From the NCBI GenBank assembly GCA_029979265.1, contig JAPOHW010000002.1, forward strand, positions 88,552 through 152,551: a stretch of DNA of 64,000 nt, written 5' to 3'. Below the pieces are notes generated by a model. The model saw only the letters and a list, made by a program, of their open reading frames with translations, made no database searches and was not told where the DNA came from. The stretch comes from Actinomycetota bacterium (GTDB lineage: Bacteria > Actinomycetota > Acidimicrobiia > Acidimicrobiales > Aldehydirespiratoraceae). Below, in pieces: positions 1 through 8,504 of the stretch. A program made the position numbers and the translations under genes. How positions within the stretch are numbered: position 1 is the first letter of the stretch; every line of letters begins with the position of its first letter.

Positions 1-31
1 CGCTACTCGCCAATCGCAGTCGAGCTCAGGC

Positions 32-1171
<1,140 letters not shown>

Positions 1172-1960
1172 CTAGGCCAACGACGCGTGATACGCCCGAA
1201 GACGTGCCTCGAGTTCGGCCTCGGGCAGATGACCCTCGTTCTGCTTCACCTCCATGAGCCAGCGCATGATCTCGCCCACTTGCGGGCATGGTTCGATGCC
1301 GAGGAGGCGCATGACCCGATCGCCGTCGAACTGCGGGCGTTCAGCGGCCTGGCGGTCTGCATCGGCAAGTTCGGCGATACGGCGCTCGAGATCATCGATC
1401 GAGTCCTGCAGGGCCTGCGCCTTGGCGCGGTTCCGGGTGGTGCAATCACTGCGGATCAGCGCGTTGAGTCGGCCGAGCAACGGACCCGCTTCACGGGCGT
1501 AGCGTCGAACCGCCGCATCGGACCAACCATCACCATCGCCGTAGCCCTTGAAGCGCCCCGACATCCGAACCAACTCCGACACAGACTCGATCATCGCCTC
1601 GTCGTAGCCCATCGAGGTCATCCGCTTCTTCGTCATGCGGGCGCCCACCGCCTCGTGATGGCGAAACGTCACCCCTCCATGGTCGAAACTCCGGGTCTTG
1701 GGCTTGGCGATGTCGTGGAACAAGGCGGCAAGCCGGACGGTCAGGTCGGCTGGGGTCTTGGCGACGACTGCGACGGTGTGGGAAAGCACGTCCTTGTGCC
1801 GATGGATCGGATCCTGCTCCATTCGCAACGCAGGGAGTTCGGGGACGAGTTCGTCGATGCGACCACTGTCGATCTCCGACCACAGCGAAGCCGACACGTC
1901 CTCGGCCATCAGAATCGCATCGAGCCGATCAGCAGGGGTGGGAGAGGAGGCAGCAGGCAT
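1172..1960 (-). CDS. HD-domain protein equivalent to the C-terminal half of CCA tRNA nucleotidyltransferase
   Basis: The 262 residues resemble the body and HD domain of actinobacterial CCA-adding enzymes: RHKDVLSHT (54-62), FHDIAKP with the HD pair at His82-Asp83, RHHEAVGARM (100-109) and a C-terminal helical domain including RSDCTTRN. The N-terminal nucleotidyltransferase head with its catalytic GSxxR...DxD motif is absent. The upstream region in this frame is antisense to the SDR gene and has no head remnant. A metal-dependent phosphohydrolase or phosphatase role is the likeliest residual function; this is inference. ATG at 1960 is chosen because similarity begins there. Divergent from the SDR gene. 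A complete CCA enzyme presumably lies elsewhere in the genome. Confidence 0.82.
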   Translation of the reverse strand: MPAASSPTPADRLDAILMAEDVSASLWSEIDSGRIDELVPELPALRMEQDPIHRHKDVLSHTVAVVAKTPADLTVRLAALFHDIAKPKTRSFDHGGVTFRHHEAVGARMTKKRMTSMGYDEAMIESVSELVRMSGRFKGYGDGDGWSDAAVRRYAREAGPLLGRLNALIRSDCTTRNRAKAQALQDSIDDLERRIAELADADRQAAERPQFDGDRVMRLLGIEPCPQVGEIMRWLMEVKQNEGHLPEAELEARLRAYHASLA

Positions 1961-2026
1961 CGCGCCGCAAAGTCTACGGCGGCACGGGGCCGTAGCCGTC
2001 CGCCCGAACCAGACGCTCGCACTGCG

Positions 2027-2833
2027 ATGCGGTCTACGGTCTGTCTCGTGGTACTCGAACAGTTCAGACTCGATGGCAAGGTGGCGATCGTTTCGGGCGC
2101 CGGGCGCGGCATCGGTGCTGCGTGTGCGGAAGCACTCGCAGAAGCCGGGGCCGATGTGGTGATCGGGGCGCGCTCCGTCGACCAACTGACCGAAACCGCA
2201 GCAGCCGTCGAGGCCCACGGACGACGCGCCATCGGCGTCGAGGGTGACCTTTCGACCCGTGACGGCATGCAGCAACTCGTCGATGCGGCGGCAGAGTTCG
2301 GGGGCATCGACGTCGTGGTCAACAACGTCGGAGGTGCCATGCCCGCCGGTTTCCTCGACACCTCGGAGCGAGCGTTCGATGCGGCCCTACGGTTCAACGT
2401 CACCACTGCCTTCAACCTCACCCAGCTCGCCGTTCCTTCCATGCTCACCCGGGGCGGCGGCTCGGTGGTCAACATCACCTCGACCGCCGGGCGGTTCGCG
2501 ATCCGCGGCATGTCGGCGTACGGCACCGCAAAGGCTGCGCTCATCCACCTGACTCGCGAGTTGGCCGCAGACCTCTCGCCCAAGATCCGGGTCAACGCCG
2601 TCAGCCCCGGGGCCATCGCCACCTCCGCGCTGCAGATCGTCACCGAGTCCCCGGAGCTGCGCGATGCCATGGTGGCGGACACCCCACTCAAGCGGCTCGG
2701 ACAACCCTGGGAGATCGCCGCAGCAGTGCTGTACCTCGCCTCCCCGGCAGCCGGCTACGTCACCGGTGAAATTCTGTCGGTCTCGGGCGGTATTCAGGGC
2801 AGCAATCTCGAACTCGGGCTCCCCGACCTCTAG
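2027..2833 (+). CDS. short-chain dehydrogenase/reductase (SDR), classical type
   Basis: NAD(P)-dependent oxidoreductase with a single Rossmann domain of 268 residues. Visible motifs are the cofactor loop SGAGRGIG (23-30), NNVGG (100-104, the NNAG element) and the catalytic triad Ser153, Tyr166 and Lys170 (YGTAK). The C-terminal segment GYVTGEILSVSGGIQG is the usual SDR C-terminus. The substrate cannot be read from sequence; the closest general class is FabG-like or 7-alpha-hydroxysteroid-dehydrogenase-like SDRs. The start is ambiguous: ATG at 2027 or GTG at 2048, the latter giving an N-terminus closer to the family norm; neither has a clear ribosome site. A PIG-L gene follows 21 bp downstream and is probably co-transcribed. 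Confidence 0.9.
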   Translation: MRSTVCLVVLEQFRLDGKVAIVSGAGRGIGAACAEALAEAGADVVIGARSVDQLTETAAAVEAHGRRAIGVEGDLSTRDGMQQLVDAAAEFGGIDVVVNNVGGAMPAGFLDTSERAFDAALRFNVTTAFNLTQLAVPSMLTRGGGSVVNITSTAGRFAIRGMSAYGTAKAALIHLTRELAADLSPKIRVNAVSPGAIATSALQIVTESPELRDAMVADTPLKRLGQPWEIAAAVLYLASPAAGYVTGEILSVSGGIQGSNLELGLPDL

Positions 2834-2854
2834 CGGCCCTCGTAGGCTCGTTTG

Positions 2855-3625
2855 ATGGTCGCACCATCTCCCGGCTCACCACTGGCCGCCCTCATCCGCC
2901 CCGATGACGAGGACACCTTTCTTCCTGCAAAGGTGCTCGTGATCGTCGCCCATCCCGACGATATCGATTTCGGTACCGCAGGAACCGTGGCGACGCTCAC
3001 CGACCATGGTGTCGACGTCGTCTACGGACTCGTCACCTCTGGCCAGGCAGGTGAACCAGCCGATCTCTCCCCTACCGAACTCGCCGAACTCCGAGAAGCA
3101 GAGCAGAGCGCCGCTGCGTCGATCGTCGGGGTGAGCGAACTGCACTGGCTCGGCTTTCCCGACGGCGCGGTCGTCGCCGACCTCGAACTCCGCCGGGCGA
3201 TCTCGCGCCTCATCCGAATCGTCAAACCCGACCTGGTGATCACCCAGACACCGGAACGGAACTTCGAGCGAATCTACGCGGCACACCCGGACCACCTCGC
3301 AACCGGCGAGGCGGTCGTCAGCGCGGTCTACCCCGACGCCCGAAACGCCAAATCATTTCCCGAACTGCTCCACGAGGGTCACAAACCTCATGCCGTCTCA
3401 CGGGTGTGGCTGATGGCCGGCCCGGCCGGATCCACCAATGTGCATGTCGACATCTCGGCGAATCTCGAGCGGAAGATCACGGCGCTGATGGCTCACGAAA
3501 GTCAGAACGGCCCGCGCGCCGACGTGCTCCCGGCCATGATCCGCGAGTGGGCAGCCACCAACGCCGAGGCGTCCGGCACGGGTTGGACTGCGGTCGAAAG
3601 CTTTCGTCAGATCCACACGGAGTAG
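2855..3625 (+). CDS. PIG-L (LmbE-like) family N-deacetylase
   Basis: Zinc-dependent deacetylase of the family that includes MshB, Mca and GlcNAc-PI deacetylase. The 256-residue protein has the zinc/catalytic motif AHPDD (32-36) and the second metal motif AHPDH (143-147). It is shorter than MshB and lacks the features I would need to assign mycothiol synthesis, so the substrate is open; N-acyl sugars or small thiols are typical. ATG at 2855 is used; a TTG sits one codon upstream. It follows the SDR gene closely on the same strand, so the pair may act on the same metabolite. It converges with the TetR gene, with 26 bp between the stops. Confidence 0.88.
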   Translation: MVAPSPGSPLAALIRPDDEDTFLPAKVLVIVAHPDDIDFGTAGTVATLTDHGVDVVYGLVTSGQAGEPADLSPTELAELREAEQSAAASIVGVSELHWLGFPDGAVVADLELRRAISRLIRIVKPDLVITQTPERNFERIYAAHPDHLATGEAVVSAVYPDARNAKSFPELLHEGHKPHAVSRVWLMAGPAGSTNVHVDISANLERKITALMAHESQNGPRADVLPAMIREWAATNAEASGTGWTAVESFRQIHTE

Positions 3626-3651
3626 CTGTTCGACCCCCGTCGGAACCAGCC

Positions 3652-4278
3652 TCAGCGATCGGCGAAATAGCGCAGGGCAATGCCGTCGAGCACGACTTCG
3701 AGGCCCTCGGCGAAGTGTTCCTTGCCACCGATGTCGACGAGCAGGGCTTTCCGGAATGCCACAACCCGCTCGAATCCCGCAACCGATGACTCGACACCGT
3801 CACCAGCGGTGGCATCGAACTGCTGCACCAGGGTCCCGACCACCCAGTTCGCAACGACGGCGAACGCCAACGCCGCTACCCGAAGATCGTCGGTGACATC
3901 GTCGAAGATGGTGACCACGCGATCGAGGAACTGCAACCGTGCCGGGCTTTGCGGCGACGGGCTCAACAAAAGTGAAAGGGCCTGCGGATGCGCCGACGCC
4001 ACCTCGACGTAGCTCGCCGCCATCCGACGGGCCTTGGCCCGCCAATCACCGGACGGGTCACCGTAGGTGTCGAGCACCTGCGTGTAGAGCGCATTGCTGA
4101 CTGCGTCGAGGAGGTCGTCTTTGTTGGCGACATGGTTGTAGAGCGACATCGCCTCGACACCGAGTTGTGCGCCGAGCTTTCGCATGCTGAGCGCGTCGAG
4201 ACCATGATCGTCGATGAAACGCAGTGCTGTGTCGGCGATGCGCTCACGAGAGAGGGGAAGACGCTCGACGACGGGCAC
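3652..4278 (-). CDS. TetR-family transcriptional regulator
   Basis: The 208-residue protein has an N-terminal TetR helix-turn-helix (about residues 8-60, including the recognition-helix region LSMRKLGAQLGVEAMSLYNHV, cited here as a location only from 30 to 50) and an all-helical ligand domain of the TetR_C type. GTG at 4278 is preferred because the longer frame upstream adds a Cys/Pro/Arg-rich tail atypical of the family. It lies 56 bp downstream of midA on the same strand, so it may be the last gene of that transcript or have its own promoter. The ligand and target are unknown. No palindromic operator was recognised next to it. Confidence 0.9.
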   Translation of the reverse strand: MPVVERLPLSRERIADTALRFIDDHGLDALSMRKLGAQLGVEAMSLYNHVANKDDLLDAVSNALYTQVLDTYGDPSGDWRAKARRMAASYVEVASAHPQALSLLLSPSPQSPARLQFLDRVVTIFDDVTDDLRVAALAFAVVANWVVGTLVQQFDATAGDGVESSVAGFERVVAFRKALLVDIGGKEHFAEGLEVVLDGIALRYFADR

Positions 4279-4334
4279 GGTGCGAGTGTACGCCCGGGGG
4301 CAGTCGGCGAACCCACCGGGTCGACAGCCCGTGG

Positions 4335-5363
4335 TCAGGCCCCCCATTCCAGAACGAAAAATCCTCCGAAGCCGGCGGGATCGAGGAGTGCCTCGGCTTC
4401 CCGGACCCGACTACGGCCCCGCAACGCAGCCAGGTCACCGGCGGCGGCGCCGGCATGCCATGCCGCTCGACCCTGCTCGACTAGTTGCTCGATCCCGTGG
4501 GATTGCAGGAAATCCGCCTGCAGGCACACACTCGAGGGACCGAGCAGCAAGAACTCGTCGAGCGGCAAATCGATGGTGATGTCGACCCGGCCCGGATCGG
4601 CGAGCCAGTCATCGACCTGCTCGTGGTCTCGAAAGGCACGAAGCCAGCCACCCTTGCGGTTGTCGAGTTCCTCGATGGTGGCCATGTAGTCGAACACCAC
4701 GATCCGAGCATCGGCATACCGGGCACGCTGCGCAACGATCCAGCTGACAGCAGCGTCGATTCGCGGAACCGCTCCTCCGTCGGCAATCGGAGGGGGAGCA
4801 GTGTCGGGGCCATCGACCAGCACGAACTGCCCGCCCTCGACATCGACATCGAGCACCACTCCCCTGTCGCCTCGTCGTGCGACGATGTCGAATGGAAGGT
4901 TGTCGAGCAGTTCGTTTGCGAACACGACGTCGACGCGCTCGACGAACTCGTCATCAACCTGGGCGAGTGAGTGGAGATGAGCACCACTCGGGTGGGCCTC
5001 ACGTTGCGCAGCCGACGGCTCGACCATCACCCATCGCAGCGCCCCGGCAGCGAGGCACGCACCCGCTGCTGCCATGACCGTCCGGGCGAGCGTGCCCGGG
5101 CCAGCGCCATGTTCGACCACGGTAAACGTCTCCGGTCGCCCAGCCGATTCCCACCACGAGTCGATCGCCCGACTGATAACGGCGCCGAACAGCGGCCCGA
5201 CCTCGGGCGCGGTCAGAAAGTCACCACGGCGGCCGGCGCGACCGCCGACCACATAGAAGCCGTCGTGCTCGTCGTACAGTGCAGCCTCGACAAACGTCGA
5301 GACCGGGATCGGACCCTCTGCATCGATGCGGGCGCGGAGGCGGTCGGCCAGCGGGACCGCCAC
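4335..5363 (-). CDS. midA: MidA/NDUFAF7-family SAM-dependent methyltransferase
   Basis: Class I methyltransferase of the DUF185 family. Mitochondrial NDUFAF7 symmetrically dimethylates an arginine in the NuoD homologue NDUFS2 during complex I assembly. The 342 residues show DFLTAPEVGPLFG (48-60), the SAM-binding motif VEHGAGPG (83-90) and ANELLDNLPF (149-158), all typical of the family. It starts 4 bp after the nuoN1 stop and is therefore almost certainly translated from the 11-subunit complex I transcript. That placement links it physically to complex I. NuoD1, from the same operon, retains the HRG arginine equivalent to the methylated residue; NuoD2 does not. The family assignment is firm; the substrate is inferred from homology and context. 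Confidence 0.9.
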   Translation of the reverse strand: MAVPLADRLRARIDAEGPIPVSTFVEAALYDEHDGFYVVGGRAGRRGDFLTAPEVGPLFGAVISRAIDSWWESAGRPETFTVVEHGAGPGTLARTVMAAAGACLAAGALRWVMVEPSAAQREAHPSGAHLHSLAQVDDEFVERVDVVFANELLDNLPFDIVARRGDRGVVLDVDVEGGQFVLVDGPDTAPPPIADGGAVPRIDAAVSWIVAQRARYADARIVVFDYMATIEELDNRKGGWLRAFRDHEQVDDWLADPGRVDITIDLPLDEFLLLGPSSVCLQADFLQSHGIEQLVEQGRAAWHAGAAAGDLAALRGRSRVREAEALLDPAGFGGFFVLEWGA

Positions 5364-5367
5364 CGGT

Positions 5368-6876
5368 TCAGCCGCCGATGCCGGCCAGGAGGCTGACGTC
5401 GAAATCGCTGATCAGCTGGGGATACACGCCGAACGCAAGCGTGATCCCAGCAGTGATGCCGAGCGCTGCCATCAGCGACGGCGTGACTCGCACCGGGGTG
5501 ACGTCGCCGTCGGGAGCTTCTTCGGCCCACATCCCGAGGCCGATCCGGGCGTAGTAGTACAGCGCAATCACCGAGTTGACCGCGACGAACACCCCGATCA
5601 CCACACCGGACGCCGTGTTCGCATCGATGACAGCTTCCATGACCCGGAACTTCGCCCACCAGCCCCCGAGCGGAGGAATGCCGGCGAGCGAGAACAGAAA
5701 GATCGTCATGGCAACCGTGAGCCCCGGCGCATAGTGGAACAGGCCCCGGAAGCTTTCGATTTCGGCCGATCGAGTCTTGCGGGCCACCGCCATGACGACG
5801 GCGAACGCCCCGAGGTTCATGGCGGCGTACACGACAAGGTAGGTCACTGTCGCCTCGAGGGCTGCATCACCGACGGCGCTGGCGACCGCGAGTGGCGCCA
5901 ACATGTAGCCGGCTTGCGCCACACCGGAGTAGGCGAGCATGCGAACGACATTGGTCTGCCGCAGGGCGATGAGGTTGCCAACCGTCATCGACGCCGCTGC
6001 GAGGATCCACAGCACCGGCTCGTAGACATCGTCGCGGCCGAAGAAGCCGACGAACAGCAGGTTCATCAGCGCCACGAAGCCAGCAGCCTTTGAGGCGACA
6101 GACAAGAAGGCAGTCACCGGGGTGGGCGCTCCCTCGTACGTGTCGGGGGCCCAGGTGTGGAACGGGAACGCCGACACTTTGAAGGCGAAGCCGATGATCA
6201 CGAAGATGATGCCGAGAACGATCACCGATGACGGGCTGTCGGCGGCGCTGATCGCTTCGTCGATGTCGACGAGAAGCGTCGAGCCGGCACCGCCGTAAAG
6301 CAGCGACATGCCGTAGAGCATGATTGCCGAAGCGAAGACACCCATCAGGTAGTACTTCAGACCTGCCTCGTTGCTCTTCAGGTCACGTTTGCGCCAGGTC
6401 GCAAGCATGTACGCCGGGATCGACAGCAACTCGAGGGCGACGAAAATCGTGATGAGGTCACGGGCCGAAGCCATCAGGACCATGCCGAGCACCGAGCTCA
6501 GCAGCAGGCCGTAGTACTCGTTCTCCCAGTAGTCGCCCTCGGCGATGTAGTTCGTCGAGAGCAGCACCACGACGTAGCCCGAAAGGACGAACAGCGCCTT
6601 CATGAGCAGTGCATAGTTGTCGACGACGAACGCGCCGTTGAACATCGAACGATCGGCACCATCGACGGCCAAGGTGACGATCGGGACCATCGTCGCCAGC
6701 AAGCCGAGCGATGCGAGCAGCGGCGCCAGCCGACGGCCACGCTCGAGCCAGACGATGTCCATCATCGTCAACAAGGCACCGACGCCCAGCAAGGTGAGTT
6801 CGGGCGCGGCCGCGTGCCAGTCGATTGGCGGCCGGACGAATTCGCCGACCGACTGGGCGAGCTGGGCGAGCATCAT
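5368..6876 (-). CDS. nuoN: NADH-quinone oxidoreductase subunit N, 11-subunit complex
   Basis: Antiporter-like proton-pumping membrane subunit. The 502 residues form about 14 transmembrane helices with the family elements GYMLAPLAVAS-type helix, FPFHTWAPDTYEGAPTPV-type loop near residue 240 and a broken-helix lysine in KAAGFVALM. It is the last nuo gene of the first operon. Its start overlaps the nuoM1 stop by one base, and midA begins 4 bp after its stop. It is shorter than NuoN2 (563 residues). It belongs to the set that lacks nuoE, nuoF and nuoG, so it pumps in a complex whose electron donor is not necessarily NADH. Confidence 0.95.
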   Translation of the reverse strand: MMLAQLAQSVGEFVRPPIDWHAAAPELTLLGVGALLTMMDIVWLERGRRLAPLLASLGLLATMVPIVTLAVDGADRSMFNGAFVVDNYALLMKALFVLSGYVVVLLSTNYIAEGDYWENEYYGLLLSSVLGMVLMASARDLITIFVALELLSIPAYMLATWRKRDLKSNEAGLKYYLMGVFASAIMLYGMSLLYGGAGSTLLVDIDEAISAADSPSSVIVLGIIFVIIGFAFKVSAFPFHTWAPDTYEGAPTPVTAFLSVASKAAGFVALMNLLFVGFFGRDDVYEPVLWILAAASMTVGNLIALRQTNVVRMLAYSGVAQAGYMLAPLAVASAVGDAALEATVTYLVVYAAMNLGAFAVVMAVARKTRSAEIESFRGLFHYAPGLTVAMTIFLFSLAGIPPLGGWWAKFRVMEAVIDANTASGVVIGVFVAVNSVIALYYYARIGLGMWAEEAPDGDVTPVRVTPSLMAALGITAGITLAFGVYPQLISDFDVSLLAGIGG

Positions 6877-8474
6877 CAGCCTCCGGACGCCGCCTGGGCT
6901 GCGTCGGCCACACCGTCACAGCCGTCGGGCAGCTGCAGACAGTTGTTGAGCGATTCGACAACAGCCGGGTCCGTGACCTCGAAGATCAAACCGGGCGCGA
7001 CGCCGAAGAGCACGATCAGGAAGAGCAACGGCGTCCACGCGATCCACTCGAACGTGTTCACGTCGGTGATCTCGGGATCATTCTTGAATTCCTCGGGCGG
7101 CTCGCCCATCGCAGTGCGCTGCAGCAGCCACAGCAGGTAGCCGGCAGCGAGCACGGTACCGACGGCAGCAACGACCATGTACCCCCGGAAGGTCTCTTCG
7201 GCGAGGCCGTTGGCCGGGTTGTACGCAGACAGGATGGCGGGGAACTCGCCCCAGAACCCGGCGAGGCCGGGCAGGCCGAGCGACGCCATCGCCGTGAAGC
7301 CCAGGATCCAACCCAAGTGCGGTGCTTGGACGAGCATGCCACCAAGGCGGCTGATCTCGAGCGTGTGGTAGCGCTCTTTCACCGAACCGGCGATGAAGAA
7401 CAGCATGCCGGTGATCAAACCGTGCGCCACCATGCCAAAGATGGCGGCATTGATACCGAAGTCGGTGAGCGTGGCAATGCCGAGCATCACGAAGCCCATG
7501 TGGGCAACCGACGAGAAGGCGATCAACCGCTTCATGTCGGTCTGGGCCAAGCAGCCAAGCGCACCGTAGATGATGCCGATGACCGCGAGCAGACCGATGT
7601 AGGGGGCCCATGCCTCGGCGGCCTCGGGCAGCATCGGGATGGCGATTCGGATGAAGCCGTACGTCCCAAGCTTGAGGAGCACCGCCGCCAGAATGACCGA
7701 GCCCTGGGTGGGGGCCTGGGTGTGTGCATCGGGCAGCCAGGTGTGGAACGGAAACATCGGAACCTTCACGCCGAACCCGAGGAACATGCCACCGAAGATC
7801 AGCAGTTGGCTGCTGCGGGCAATGCCCATCCCGGCGTTGTTGGTCAGGTCGACCATGTTGAAGGTGTGCTCACCAAGCGAGTCGGCCGACAGGAAGAACA
7901 GCGCCAGGAAGCCAAGCAGCATGAGCGCCGACCCGAACAGCGTGTAGAGGAAGAACTTCAACGACGCATAGCGACGGTCTTCCCCACCCCACACCGCGAT
8001 CATGAAGAACATCGGGAGCAGGACGACCTCGAAGAAGACGAAGAACAGGATGAGGTCCTGCGCCACGAAGGTGCCGATCATGCCGGTTTCGAGGATCAAC
8101 ATCAGCATCAGGAACGCTTTCGCATTGCCCGGCGACGGGATGTGATCCCACGAATAGACGAAGACCAGCGGCATCACCAGCACCGTGAGCGCGATGAGCG
8201 GCAATGACATGCCATCGACACCGATCGTGTAGCCGGCGCCGATGACCTCGATCCACTCCTTGTCGAGCCAGTGCTGAATCCGACCGGCACTGCCGTAGTC
8301 GAAGTCGACGAGCAGCCAGACGCCGAGGCCGAGCGTGATCAGCGATGTGACGAGGGCAAGCTGCTTGTGCAGCCCCTCCTCTTCCTTGGGGAACAGCGCC
8401 ATGACGAGCGCGCCGGCCAGCGGCGCGAAGACCAAGGCGGTCAGCATCCAGTCGTTTCCTGCAATGGGATCCAT
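6876..8474 (-). CDS. nuoM: NADH-quinone oxidoreductase subunit M, 11-subunit complex
   Basis: Antiporter-like membrane subunit of complex I. The 532-residue protein has about 14 transmembrane helices, the conserved glutamate segment around LMLILETGMIGTF, the loop VPMFPFHTWLPDAHTQAP near residue 240, and the lysine-bearing helix AAVLLKLGTYGF. It ends in a polar Ala/Gly tail. It is located between nuoL1 (30 bp gap) and nuoN1 (1-base overlap). The gap to nuoL1 contains no hairpin that I can support, so transcription probably continues through it. Confidence 0.95.
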   Translation of the reverse strand: MDPIAGNDWMLTALVFAPLAGALVMALFPKEEEGLHKQLALVTSLITLGLGVWLLVDFDYGSAGRIQHWLDKEWIEVIGAGYTIGVDGMSLPLIALTVLVMPLVFVYSWDHIPSPGNAKAFLMLMLILETGMIGTFVAQDLILFFVFFEVVLLPMFFMIAVWGGEDRRYASLKFFLYTLFGSALMLLGFLALFFLSADSLGEHTFNMVDLTNNAGMGIARSSQLLIFGGMFLGFGVKVPMFPFHTWLPDAHTQAPTQGSVILAAVLLKLGTYGFIRIAIPMLPEAAEAWAPYIGLLAVIGIIYGALGCLAQTDMKRLIAFSSVAHMGFVMLGIATLTDFGINAAIFGMVAHGLITGMLFFIAGSVKERYHTLEISRLGGMLVQAPHLGWILGFTAMASLGLPGLAGFWGEFPAILSAYNPANGLAEETFRGYMVVAAVGTVLAAGYLLWLLQRTAMGEPPEEFKNDPEITDVNTFEWIAWTPLLFLIVLFGVAPGLIFEVTDPAVVESLNNCLQLPDGCDGVADAAQAASGG

Positions 8475-8504
8475 GAATCAGTGCTTCCTAAACGGATGTG
8501 AGAG

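Noticed and set aside
6825-8207. Plus-strand open frame, His/Glu/Gln-rich
   Set aside because: Antisense to nuoM1; the His richness comes from reading transmembrane codons backwards.
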